From: Sulfitobacter sp. S190
GTDB lineage: Bacteria > Pseudomonadota > Alphaproteobacteria > Rhodobacterales > Rhodobacteraceae
Length of the DNA stretch: 64,000 nucleotides
Direction of reading: 5' to 3'
Assembly: GCF_025141935.1 (NCBI RefSeq)
Contig: NZ_CP081120.1
Coordinates: 2,728,001 to 2,792,000 of the forward strand
The notes under the pieces are model-generated. The model had not been told where the DNA came from and did no database searches. It saw only the letters and a program-made list of their open reading frames with translations. Both the position numbers and the translations under genes were made by a program. Below, piece after piece: positions 26,820-34,778 of the stretch. How positions within the stretch are numbered: the stretch's first letter is position 1; every line of letters begins with the position of its first letter.

Positions 26820-27207
26820 TATAGCTTTCCTTTACGGCTTCGGCGTCGCGCTTGATGTTCTTGGCGGTGCGCGTCGGGGCCAGACTGTTGAGTTTGAGAT
26901 CATTGGTGCCTTTCGCCATCATGCCAAAGGCAATCAGACCCAGCGCACCCCCCACGATGATCGCGGCCCAGCCAGCGGCGATCCCTGCCTCGGCCAGAGC
27001 GGCGATCAGGGCTGCGGCAAGCACGTTGAGGGCGACAAGGGCCACCACAACCGCACCGACAAGCAGACCAACCGCCACGGCGGCACGGGAAATGTTCTCG
27101 TCGATCTCTGCACGGGCAAGATCGACTTCCTTGCGGACAAGCGAGCTGACGCTTTGCATCAGGTCTCCGACAAGGGCGGATGCGGGTTTGCTTGATTGAT
27201 CAGCCAT
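26812..27207 (-). CDS. holin-X-like (DUF1469) membrane protein
   Basis: 131 residues: an N-terminal helix (ALVGDLMQSVSSLVRKEVDL), two long hydrophobic segments at about 48-70 and 75-98, and a basic tail. This is the layout of the putative actinobacterial holin-X/DUF1469 family, also common in alphaproteobacteria next to DUF3618 proteins; no phage genes are nearby, so a lysis role is unlikely. It overlaps both neighbours by eight bases. The ATG at 27207 was chosen because the protein has the family's start there. Confidence 0.85.
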   Translation of the reverse strand: MADQSSKPASALVGDLMQSVSSLVRKEVDLARAEIDENISRAAVAVGLLVGAVVVALVALNVLAAALIAALAEAGIAAGWAAIIVGGALGLIAFGMMAKGTNDLKLNSLAPTRTAKNIKRDAEAVKESYNV

Positions 27208-27712
27208 TGTCGGTCTCCATGGTCGGGATATTGGGGTTGTAAGCGGTCGAATGGGCCGAGCCGCGCGGCGATTGCATCGCGGTGCCGGACGCGCTGTGGC
27301 CGCCGTGTTGTGGCGCCTCGGACGCCTTGGCAAAGCGCGACACTGCAAAACCCAGAAGGGCTGCACCGCCGAGGAAAGCCACCGGGTTCTTGCGGGCGAA
27401 GTTGCTCGCTACGCTGGCGATGTCGGACACATTCTGGCCCTGAACGCTGTCGGCCATATCGGCCAGGCCGTTGGCCAACATGCTGAAGGTGCTGCCTTGG
27501 GGGGAGCCGTCGCGCACTTCATCCGCGGCGCGGCGCAACGCGGCGGCAGTGTCGTGCATTTCGCTGGCCAGCCCGTCCTTGGCGGCCTCGGATTTCGCGG
27601 CGACTTTCGCTTTCGCGGTGCCTGCGGCGTCCTTTGCCATGTTCGATACGGTATCTACCGCGTCCTCGGCATGTCCCTTCAGCTCTTCGGCTGTCTTTGA
27701 TTGCGATGACAT
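27200..27712 (-). CDS. nutrient-deprivation-induced-like protein
   Basis: 170 residues, charged and Ala-rich. An N-terminal region (residues about 1-70) of helical AEDAVDTVSNMAKDAAGTAK-type sequence resembles Rhizobium nutrient-deprivation-induced and CsbD/LEA-like proteins. A short hydrophobic segment VAFLGGAALLGFAVSRF around 111-127 suggests membrane contact. A well spaced AAGGAG precedes the ATG. First gene of a four-gene minus-strand unit, 131 bases downstream of an EcfG-type promoter. Function is unknown; general stress protection is inferred. Confidence 0.75.
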   Translation of the reverse strand: MSSQSKTAEELKGHAEDAVDTVSNMAKDAAGTAKAKVAAKSEAAKDGLASEMHDTAAALRRAADEVRDGSPQGSTFSMLANGLADMADSVQGQNVSDIASVASNFARKNPVAFLGGAALLGFAVSRFAKASEAPQHGGHSASGTAMQSPRGSAHSTAYNPNIPTMETDNG

Positions 27713-27842
27713 CGTTATCTCCTTGTTTTCGGGGTGCTTCCGGCGGACCGGTGCGCAAATTCTTGAAGGTGCGGATGGCGTTTTGCCGGTGGTGCCTATT
27801 TGCAGGGAAACCCGTCCGTTCAACCTATGGAATCACGAAGCC

Positions 27843-27868
27843 AACGGATGACACGTCAAAATAGTTCC
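27843..27868 (-). promoter_or_regulatory. EcfG-type general stress promoter
   Basis: Read on the minus strand: GGAAC (27868-27864), exactly 17 bases, then CGTT (27846-27843). This is the full consensus for the alphaproteobacterial general stress sigma factor EcfG (GGAAC-N16/17-CGTT). It points at the operon starting at 27712, leaving a leader of about 125 bases. The match is seen; use by EcfG is inferred from the consensus and from the kind of genes downstream. Confidence 0.7.
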
Positions 27869-27943
27869 CCCCGCTGCGCAGAAATCTGGACCACCTGGTG
27901 AAAACGGCACGGGACACTTTGAATACGGCGGGCAAACACGCAA

Positions 27944-27970
27944 AAACCGCACCATTCCACGGTGCGGTTT
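27944..27970 (-). terminator. intrinsic terminator for the SRPBCC gene
   Basis: AAACCGCACC (27944-27953), a seven-base loop, and GGTGCGGTTT (27961-27970) form a perfect 10-bp stem. On the minus strand the stem is followed by a T run, as expected for a terminator of the gene ending at 28126. It separates that gene from the stress operon promoter. Confidence 0.75.
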
Positions 27971-28125
27971 CTGGTAAGGCCGCCAAAGGCGCGACGAGGG
28001 GACCGCCCGTCTGCGCTACCACGCCAAGGTCCGCCGGGTGTGGCACGGCAAAGCTGCTCAGGCCTGCTCACACGTCGGTCCGCGGCCGGATCACATAAGT
28101 GTGGTTGATCTAAGCCTTCGGGCCG

Positions 28126-28671
28126 TCAGACCCGGGTGATGCGCCCGCCCTCGCCGCCCAGATCCTTGGCCAGCGTCGCCATACCCTTGTTCATCATGCC
28201 CAGCATCATGGTCGGGAACATGTGGCGCATCGCGATGCCTTTGAGGTTGAAATACTGGTGCCACGTCATCAACACGCCGCCGCGCCCGTTTGGCGTAATT
28301 GCCATCAGCGCAAGGTGGTCGGTGATCGGCATCATGAAATTCTTCACCTCGTAGGTATAGGCATTGGGCGCATCCCAGTAATGGATCGTCTCGTAAAGCG
28401 TGCCCATGCCATTGGTATAGCACTGGCGCTTTGATCCTTCGCCCCAGTCGCCCGCATCCTGCGATGTGGCGTGATCCAGTTTACCGCCCTTGAGCAGCGG
28501 AAACCAAGCCGCCATCTGCGCGGGCTCCGAAATGCGCGGGAAAAGCACCTCCGCCGGAACCGCGAAATCGAACGTCCCCGCCATCCGCAGCGGCGCCTGA
28601 GTGATCCGCCGGACCTCGTTGCGTTCCAGCTCTTTGACGGTGGATCCCGTCGGATTGGACATGATGTTCAT
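28126..28671 (-). CDS. SRPBCC-family protein (polyketide cyclase/lipid-transport fold)
   Basis: 181 residues with the START/SRPBCC pattern: an opening strand and helix (FDFAVPAEVLFPRISEPAQM, then AAWFPLLKGGKLDH), central strands with TYEVKNFMMP, and a long C-terminal helix (MFPTMMLGMMNKGMATLAKD). The fold binds hydrophobic ligands in a cavity; no catalytic residue can be named. AAGGAG precedes the ATG at 28671. A single-gene unit with its own terminator. Two copies of an operator-like palindrome lie in its upstream region. Confidence 0.8.
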   Translation of the reverse strand: MNIMSNPTGSTVKELERNEVRRITQAPLRMAGTFDFAVPAEVLFPRISEPAQMAAWFPLLKGGKLDHATSQDAGDWGEGSKRQCYTNGMGTLYETIHYWDAPNAYTYEVKNFMMPITDHLALMAITPNGRGGVLMTWHQYFNLKGIAMRHMFPTMMLGMMNKGMATLAKDLGGEGGRITRV

Positions 28672-28692
28672 CGCTTGTCTCCTTATCTATCT

Positions 28693-28704
28693 AACCAGTT
28701 GGTT
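28693..28704. promoter_or_regulatory. operator-like palindrome, copy 1
   Basis: AACCAGTTGGTT, inverted arms AACC/GGTT around four bases, 21 bases upstream of the SRPBCC start codon. The reverse complement extends to AACCAACTGGTTAG, which recurs exactly at 28794. TetR-type repressors often bind AACC...GGTT dyads of this kind, but no TetR gene is adjacent. Confidence 0.45.
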
Positions 28705-28793
28705 TCTATGAGCCGATACCGCACCGCCCGCGGTACCTTCTGCGAAAACACCCGAGTTATCTGCACGGGCATCGCTCGCACTCAGACGACATT

Positions 28794-28805
28794 AACCAAC
28801 TGGTT
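28794..28805. promoter_or_regulatory. operator-like palindrome, copy 2
   Basis: AACCAACTGGTT followed by AG, the exact complement of copy 1, about 101 bases further from the gene. The two sites face opposite ways. The 88 bases between them contain no supported gene. Confidence 0.45.
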
Positions 28806-28926
28806 AGTTAGAGTCTAGATATTCCTCAGGCCTTTCATTCCGCCACCCCTCCGTCATCAAACATGCGACTGCGCAAGCGCAGGGCGCCATCCCTGGCGCC
28901 GCGGCGACAAAAGACCGATGTTTGGC

Positions 28927-30480
28927 CTATTCTTCGCTGTCCGGTTTGCGCCTGTCGCCAAAGATCGACAGCCCCGCCGCAAGCCCTTTTTTCGCCCGTG
29001 CCGCCTCCGACCGGATTGTGCTTTTGGCGGATGTGTGGCGCAGGCGGTTGCGCTGTGCCATCAGCGCATCGGCAGACCGCCCGACGATGCGTGCGCGCAA
29101 CCGCTCGACGTTCCATTCCGGCGATGTCAGCACCACGGGCAGGGTCAACTCACCGTCCACCCCGATATCGTTGGAAACCGCCACCACAATGTCGTGCACC
29201 TTCTGCATCGCATGATCGGTCAGGAAGTTTTCCGCAAAGGGCCATCCCTCCAGCAGCGCGTCGATAAACGGGATGACCACAACCAGCGGCGGCATCCGGC
29301 GCTCGGGGTGCGCGGCGAAAAATGCCCGCAACGCGTCAATGGCCGCGCGGTCAATCTCGCGCGCGGGGCGATTGGCCCGCACCGTCCACAGAATCATGTC
29401 CGCGCGCAACAATTCGTCCTGCACCGCCTGTGCGACACGCGCCGACCCATCAAGCCCCGGCATATCCAGCAGCACAACCGGCAACCCGTCCAGCGAGGTC
29501 TCATATGTCTGCGGCTTGTCCGTGGTCGGCAAAATATCCGTCTCCGCGACCTCGGTATTGAGGACCGCGTTGATGAGGCTCGATTTGCCGGAACTGATCT
29601 GCCCCGCCACCGCCAGCCGCAACGGAGCGTCGGGCGTGGCAAGCCGCCCACGGTCCTCGGCCCCCGCCGCCTGCCGCATCTGCAACAGCTCCGCATCCGA
29701 AAATCGCAGCCGACCGGAATACAGATCGACCGCGGCCACCGCGACCTCCTCCAGAATAAGTGTCTGGACCACCGCAACACCCTCGTTGCTGACGAAAGAC
29801 GCGTGGCCTTCCGCAATCACGCCCTCGATCTCGCGCAGGATCGCAACCGGCAACGATTTGACGAGCCGGAACACGCGCCACGCCTGCATGCCGTGGCGTT
29901 GCACTCGGCGCACCTGTTCGCGGTGTTGCCACAGCCAGTACAGCGTGCCGATCGAAATGCTGTCGGCGAATGGCATCCGGTCGCGCAGATCGCTGCGCAG
30001 CCGGTCGGACACGCGCGCGACCAGCAACAGCGCCTCCGGGCCGCTGAAATCCAGCACATCCTTGCCCTTGCGCCCCGATGCCCGTGCCACCCGGCGGATC
30101 ACCTCCAGCGCGAGCGGCTGCATATCGGGCCACGGCACCGGCGCTGCAGTGGCCTCTTCGATAAACCCGCGCGTATCCTCGAAAACCTTGCGCTCTGTCG
30201 CGGTCCAGTCCGGATCGACACGGGCGCGGATGCGCGTAGGGGGCGCATTGTCGCTCTGGGGGGCCTGTCGCCGCCGCCACCAGCCGACGGTCAGCCGCGA
30301 CAAGGCGACACATGCGCCAAACCCGATGGAGATACCGATAAACGGGATCAGCAGATCGCGCTCGACCAGCCAGATAAACCCGAATACGCAGGAAAAAACC
30401 AACGGCAACACAATCGCCAGCACCGGAAGCAACCGGTCCCACCGCAGCAGGAACGGGCGCAGGCGATCAATCAGTCGCAT
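28927..30480 (-). CDS. membrane-anchored GTPase
   Basis: 517 residues. Two hydrophobic segments at about 17-38 and 43-62 anchor the N-terminus. A long helical region follows. The G domain begins near 288 with P-loop GQISSGKS (293-300) and the DMPGL G3 motif (339-343), with a threonine-rich G2 candidate (PTTDK, 318-322) between. I find no canonical NKxD (G4); the corresponding strand reads VVVIPFID. It resembles Era/YeeP-like predicted GTPases. It overlaps the next gene upstream by 14 bases, so the two products are probably made together and may cooperate. Biological role unknown. Confidence 0.8.
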   Translation of the reverse strand: MRLIDRLRPFLLRWDRLLPVLAIVLPLVFSCVFGFIWLVERDLLIPFIGISIGFGACVALSRLTVGWWRRRQAPQSDNAPPTRIRARVDPDWTATERKVFEDTRGFIEEATAAPVPWPDMQPLALEVIRRVARASGRKGKDVLDFSGPEALLLVARVSDRLRSDLRDRMPFADSISIGTLYWLWQHREQVRRVQRHGMQAWRVFRLVKSLPVAILREIEGVIAEGHASFVSNEGVAVVQTLILEEVAVAAVDLYSGRLRFSDAELLQMRQAAGAEDRGRLATPDAPLRLAVAGQISSGKSSLINAVLNTEVAETDILPTTDKPQTYETSLDGLPVVLLDMPGLDGSARVAQAVQDELLRADMILWTVRANRPAREIDRAAIDALRAFFAAHPERRMPPLVVVIPFIDALLEGWPFAENFLTDHAMQKVHDIVVAVSNDIGVDGELTLPVVLTSPEWNVERLRARIVGRSADALMAQRNRLRHTSAKSTIRSEAARAKKGLAAGLSIFGDRRKPDSEE

Positions 30481-31537
30481 CCGACGAAACCCTGAAGGCG
30501 CGTGCGTAAATATCTCTCAGGCCCTGCTCATCCACGCCGCGCCCTTTCGACTTCCAGTAAAGATAGTAGGCCGCGGCCCGGCCCAACGCATAGGTCGTCG
30601 CGAAACTGATGGAACCCGACGCCGCCGCCCCCACGGTTTGACCGTAGACGGGAATGAATTTCGCAAGCTGGCGCACCCCGAAGCTTGCCGCAAAGCGGGC
30701 GCCGACGCCTGCGCCCATCGCGCCCAGAAATGCAGCCGTCGTCGCGCGGTCCCACGCCACGCCATAGCGTTTGCCCAACTCGCGCAGCATGGCCAGCTGC
30801 AACGTCGGCACCGACACCGCCCCGATCAGCGGGGCGATATCGCTCGAGGCTGCCGCGCCGGCATAAAACAACACCCTGCGCCGCGCGTCCTGAAAGGCCT
30901 TTCCCTCTTGGTCGCTGACCTTCTGGCGCTCCAGCAACAGACCCGCCGCAGGCAGCGCATCCAGAAGATGCGCGCGCAGCTTGTCCAAACCCGCCTCGTC
31001 CGGATCGGCTGCGGGGGCGAGCACCACCTCGGCCACCGGCAAGTCTCCTTTCACCGCCGCGCCCATCGTGTCCTGCACCCTGCGGGCCGCGCGGCGCCGG
31101 TCTTCCGGCAGCGGGACGAGATCACCCCCCGTCAGTACCAGAATGGCCCGCAACCCGCGGTCCTTTTTCGCGATGAACGCCAACGCATCGGCCACCACCC
31201 CCTGCACCGGATCATCCAGACGGCACACCACCAAAACGACGTGACTGCGCCCCAGACAGACGGCCAGATCCTCGGACGGGTCATACCCCGCCTCCCCCAG
31301 ACCGCGTGTATCGAGAAACCGCAGCAACGGTGCGTCGGGCGGAAAATCATAGCTCTGGGCGGTGCGGGTGCAGGGCTTGAACCCGTCGCCGACGTCGGCG
31401 TCGGTCTGACCGGTAAGCGCCCGCACAAGCGACGATTTGCCCGCCCCCGTCTTTCCCAGCAGCCACACCACCGGCACCGCCTCGGGCGGCAGGGTCTCCG
31501 GCGCATCCGCTTCCTTGTCTTTCCAACGACCGATCAT
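30467..31537 (-). CDS. GTPase with C-terminal DUF697-like membrane domain
   Basis: 356 residues. N-terminal G domain with P-loop GKTGAGKSS and G3 DTRGLGE; the G4 position reads TGGD instead of NKxD. From about residue 215 the chain matches the DUF697/YcjF type: two or more hydrophobic stretches, including PLIGAVSVPTLQLAMLREL and AKFIPVYGQTVGAAASGS. This fusion of G domain and DUF697 is known in predicted GTPases of proteobacteria. I chose the ATG at 31537, nine bases after GGAG. It is translated just ahead of the second GTPase. A membrane or stress function is inferred only from YcjX-YcjF-like pairing. Confidence 0.8.
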   Translation of the reverse strand: MIGRWKDKEADAPETLPPEAVPVVWLLGKTGAGKSSLVRALTGQTDADVGDGFKPCTRTAQSYDFPPDAPLLRFLDTRGLGEAGYDPSEDLAVCLGRSHVVLVVCRLDDPVQGVVADALAFIAKKDRGLRAILVLTGGDLVPLPEDRRRAARRVQDTMGAAVKGDLPVAEVVLAPAADPDEAGLDKLRAHLLDALPAAGLLLERQKVSDQEGKAFQDARRRVLFYAGAAASSDIAPLIGAVSVPTLQLAMLRELGKRYGVAWDRATTAAFLGAMGAGVGARFAASFGVRQLAKFIPVYGQTVGAAASGSISFATTYALGRAAAYYLYWKSKGRGVDEQGLRDIYARAFRVSSDATD

Positions 31538-31626
31538 GCCAGCAGGCTCCGGCGGAACGCACCCAAGTGCAAGCACTATCTACATAAAGCGGGTCAACGG
31601 GCGGTCCTGCACGCGGGCGCGCGGGA

Positions 31627-32454
31627 TCAGGCCGCGTCGCCGGTCGCGATCTGGTCAAGAACGGCTGCCACAATCGCCTCTGGCCTGTCTTCCTGCACCA
31701 AATGCCCCGCGCCCGGAACGTGGCTGCAATCCGCACCCGAAATCAGGGACGCCAACGCTTCCCCCTGCGCCGCAGGAATCCACGTATCCTGCTGTCCCCA
31801 CAACACCCGCACGGGGCATCCCATCGGGCCCAACAGGGGCGCAATCTCGTCGGTATAGGCCTGATCCATCTGGGCAATCTGGCGGTAAAACGCGGGCTGA
31901 CCGATCTCACCGGTCCACGGCGCGCAATAGATCTCGAGCGTTTGCGCTGGCAGCGTTCCATACGCCGCCGTCTGCAGATAGGCCTCCAGCAATGCGCGGT
32001 GCATATAGGCGGGCATGCCCGCAAACGCCGCTTCATGCTGGCGGACATGCTGCACGAAAGGCGAGCCCCAGGGCGCCAGCGCGACCGCATCGAAGATCGT
32101 CAACGACGCATACTGCAACCCATCCAGAAAATGACCGCGCAGCACCGTCGCCCCGCCAAAATCATGCGCAACGACGTCAGGCCGGTCGAGCCCCCATTCC
32201 CCGAACAATGCGGCCAAAACCCTGTTCTGCACGCCGAGGGATACATCCTGCCCCGCCTTCATTTCGGACTGCCCGTAGCCCAACAAATCATAGAAATACA
32301 CGGTCCGCCTGTCGGTCAGATGCGGCACGATCCGTCGCCAGACCTGCGATGAGAAGGGCGTTCCGTGAACGCACACCAGCGGCGGGCCCCTGCCCAGCCG
32401 ACCCCACCGGACCGCGTTGCCTTCGAAATCAAACGTATGTGGGAGTGCAAGCAT
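31627..32454 (-). CDS. alpha/beta hydrolase with aspartate nucleophile (dehalogenase/epoxide-hydrolase type)
   Basis: 275-residue alpha/beta hydrolase. Oxyanion motif HGTPFSS at 30-36. The nucleophile elbow reads VVAHDFGGA with Asp98 where esterases carry serine, the arrangement of haloalkane and haloacetate dehalogenases and epoxide hydrolases. Asp223 (GQQDTWIP) and His251 (GAGHLVQED) complete the triad. Substrate unknown. Start could also be GTG at 32466; neither has a good ribosome site. Divergent from an ArsR-family regulator across a palindrome that lies only a few bases upstream of either start, so the pair is probably co-regulated. Confidence 0.87.
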   Translation of the reverse strand: MLALPHTFDFEGNAVRWGRLGRGPPLVCVHGTPFSSQVWRRIVPHLTDRRTVYFYDLLGYGQSEMKAGQDVSLGVQNRVLAALFGEWGLDRPDVVAHDFGGATVLRGHFLDGLQYASLTIFDAVALAPWGSPFVQHVRQHEAAFAGMPAYMHRALLEAYLQTAAYGTLPAQTLEIYCAPWTGEIGQPAFYRQIAQMDQAYTDEIAPLLGPMGCPVRVLWGQQDTWIPAAQGEALASLISGADCSHVPGAGHLVQEDRPEAIVAAVLDQIATGDAA

Positions 32455-32469
32455 TTCGGGAATCACATT

Positions 32470-32487
32470 GTCATTTAGCTAATTGAC
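32470..32487. promoter_or_regulatory. 18-base palindrome in divergent ArsR/hydrolase promoter
   Basis: GTCATTTAGCTAATTGAC: every pair matches except one symmetric pair. It lies three bases before the ArsR ATG at 32491 and between the two divergent start codons, which are only 24-36 bases apart. Its placement and size fit an ArsR-family operator that would block both genes. Confidence 0.6.
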
Positions 32488-32490
32488 GAT

Positions 32491-32814
32491 ATGATTAAAG
32501 CCATGGACAGATCAACACAAATCAAAGCGATGTCGAGCGCGGTGCGCCTGCGCGTGCTCAGCCTGCTGGCCGAGCCGCAAAAGCATTTCGGCCATCAGTG
32601 GTCCGCCGATGCGGTCGAATTCGGCGTATGCATGACGATGATCGCCGACGCGCTCGGCGTGGCACAGCCCACGGCCAGCAGACACCTGGAAATCCTCAGG
32701 CAGGCGGGTTTCATTACCGTGCGCAAGCACCAGAAATGGTCCTATTGCAAGCGCGACACCGCAGCGATCGACGCCTACCTCGGCTGGCTTCGCAACGAAT
32801 TGCTGTTGGAATAA
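32491..32814 (+). CDS. ArsR-family transcriptional regulator
   Basis: 107 residues forming one winged helix-turn-helix: SAVRLRVLSLLAE, a recognition region IADALGVAQPTASRHLEIL and a wing HQKWSYCKRD. There is no ELCVCDL-type metal box; single cysteines occur at CMTM and YCKR, so metal sensing is not indicated. ATG at 32491 or 32503. Divergent from the hydrolase and overlapping the shared palindrome region, which suggests substrate-responsive repression of the hydrolase (inference). Confidence 0.88.
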   Translation: MIKAMDRSTQIKAMSSAVRLRVLSLLAEPQKHFGHQWSADAVEFGVCMTMIADALGVAQPTASRHLEILRQAGFITVRKHQKWSYCKRDTAAIDAYLGWLRNELLLE

Positions 32815-32843
32815 AGCCTCTGCCCGCTCCGACTGCGCCGCGA

Positions 32844-34580
32844 TCAGCGACAGCCGTTCTCCGGGTCAACCGCACAGGCCACACGGCGCAGCCGGTCGGC
32901 AAAACGCCTGTCGCGGCGAAAGCCCTCCCGCCCCCGGTCGTATTCCCGCGCCAGTATGATGCACCCGTTGCCCACGCCCTCCAGACAGGCCCGCAGGTTC
33001 GCCAATCCGTATATCGAAGGATCGCGCGTGTTGTAGCCGACAAGCCGCTGACACCCCAACACATCACCCAGATCGCAAGCCCGCCCGGCAAGCGCGGTCG
33101 CCTTCGCCTCATCCACGCCCACGTAGTTTCCGGTCAAAAACGCGCCCGCCAGCGCGGTGCAGCTTTCGGACGCCCCAAGATCACACCCGCGTTGCCACGC
33201 AGGCAGGAACAGGTCCGGGCGCTCCAGGTCTCCGCGCCCCGACTGGCTGTGCCCGAACAGGGTGCACCCGCGCGCGTCACCGGCCTCACACAGACTTTGC
33301 AAAATCGCTCCCGACGTTTCGGTGTCGGCCATGCCGTCGTGGTGGCCCCAGTCAAATCCGCGCCCTGCCAGAGTGATGTAGGTATCGGCGAGCGCGGCGC
33401 AGGCCGCGTAATCCGTATCTTTGCACGCGCGGGCAAGACGGCGAATTTGCCCATGATACCGGGGCTGGAACAAAAAGAGCTCGGGCGTCATCACCGCCTC
33501 GAAGACGCGACGCCCCGACCGGTTGGCGGCCGACATGGCCTGCGCCTCTTCCCAACTGGTCGCCAGACGGGCGTGGGGGCGTGGCATGGCCGCCTGACAC
33601 TTTGCGCTGTCGTATTCAAACGTGCAGGCATCCGCCGCCTGCGGCGCATCGCCGGGGCGACCGGCCCTTCGACAGGCCGTCGCATCGCCCAAATCGCATC
33701 CAGCCTCGAAAAGGGCCTGCGCCGCGTCTTTCTGCGTGCGCTTGCGCTCACCCAGCCATGCACAACTTTGACCGTGGCCCAGATCGCAACCGGCCTGCAA
33801 AACGCCATCCTGCTCCGCCGCGTCGGGCTCCGGCAAATCAAAGGCATCATAGCGGGGAAACGCGCGCCGGATCCCATCGCCTTGGGCAATGCGGTAACGC
33901 GTGAAACAGGCCGCCCCGTCACCCGCCGCGCAGCCTTTGCGGGCCAGATCACGCGCCCGCGCCCTGAACGCCTCCGCCCGCTCCAAATCCCGCGCAACAG
34001 GCGCGGCTTCGGATTCCAGCCGACCCGCCAGATACGCACAGGCCCGTGCATCGGCTTTGTCGCAGGCCACCTCGAACGCGCCGATGAGCGGCTCACGCTC
34101 AGGACGATAAATGCCCAGATCGACCTCCTCGATCAATCCATGACACCCCGCCATAAGGCCGCGGATGCAGGCAAGCTCGAGCGTCACCGCCCCGACGTCC
34201 GCGTCAATCCAGACCCCGTCGCCACGGCGGTACATCTCGCCCAGCACGAGGCAATCGCGGGCCTGCCCGGCAATGCACCCCTGCCGGTGCCGGTCGGCGG
34301 TCGCGCGCCTTTGCGGTTCGAAATCCTCCCCCGCCTGCGGGGTCAACACCTGCGCCTCGACGGTCTCAAGCGCCGCGATACGGCGGTCATCGCGGTGTCG
34401 GTCGCGCCGCGCGGTGCGCACCTGCGCCTGCGCCAGCACCCTGTCGAACTCGGCGCGCGACAGATCCGTGGCGTCCAACCGAGCCAGCGCAGGCCACGCA
34501 TTGAAAGGCGGCCGTTCCTGTGCCTGAACGGCACCGGCACCGGCGAAAACCAAAGACAAAAGAACCAGAAACAGCCGCAT
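32844..34580 (-). CDS. secreted Sel1-like protein with Cys-pair repeats
   Basis: 578 residues with a signal peptide (MRLFLVLLSLVFAGAGAVQA). The mature protein carries about eleven Sel1/TPR-like helical repeats, each with two cysteines seven residues apart, for example GCIAGQARDC, GCDLGHGQSC, GCDLGDATAC, GCDLGASESC, ACDLGDVLGC. This is the disulfide-stapled repeat style of Helicobacter cysteine-rich proteins. Such proteins act as exported protein-binding scaffolds; no specific partner is visible. The ATG at 34580 begins the signal peptide; upstream in-frame sequence is antisense to the AraC gene. Confidence 0.85.
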   Translation of the reverse strand: MRLFLVLLSLVFAGAGAVQAQERPPFNAWPALARLDATDLSRAEFDRVLAQAQVRTARRDRHRDDRRIAALETVEAQVLTPQAGEDFEPQRRATADRHRQGCIAGQARDCLVLGEMYRRGDGVWIDADVGAVTLELACIRGLMAGCHGLIEEVDLGIYRPEREPLIGAFEVACDKADARACAYLAGRLESEAAPVARDLERAEAFRARARDLARKGCAAGDGAACFTRYRIAQGDGIRRAFPRYDAFDLPEPDAAEQDGVLQAGCDLGHGQSCAWLGERKRTQKDAAQALFEAGCDLGDATACRRAGRPGDAPQAADACTFEYDSAKCQAAMPRPHARLATSWEEAQAMSAANRSGRRVFEAVMTPELFLFQPRYHGQIRRLARACKDTDYAACAALADTYITLAGRGFDWGHHDGMADTETSGAILQSLCEAGDARGCTLFGHSQSGRGDLERPDLFLPAWQRGCDLGASESCTALAGAFLTGNYVGVDEAKATALAGRACDLGDVLGCQRLVGYNTRDPSIYGLANLRACLEGVGNGCIILAREYDRGREGFRRDRRFADRLRRVACAVDPENGCR

Positions 34581-34778
34581 CGTAACCCCGTTGTTTGGCC
34601 ACACCAAACCGCGCAAGGGTGTCACTATTGAGGCAAATACGCGCCAAAAACGGCACAGATGCCGCCCCGGCAGGGCTCTGGCCCCATCGCCCCTCGCAAT
34701 TGCGCCGGTACCATCGAAAACCGCTCGCAGCCCCCTAAATCCTTGAACAGCGCACCCACAGCCATAGCGAGACCGTTC

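Larger units (their letters stand above)
27713..28125. other. 413-base intergenic region with stress promoter and terminator
   Basis: No supported gene. It holds, from left to right, the leader of the stress operon, the EcfG-type promoter at 27843-27868 and the intrinsic terminator at 27944-27970 for the SRPBCC gene upstream on the minus strand. Confidence 0.6.

Noticed and set aside
26812..27207. Phage holin
   Set aside because: The family name suggests a holin, but there are no phage genes and the partners are stress proteins.
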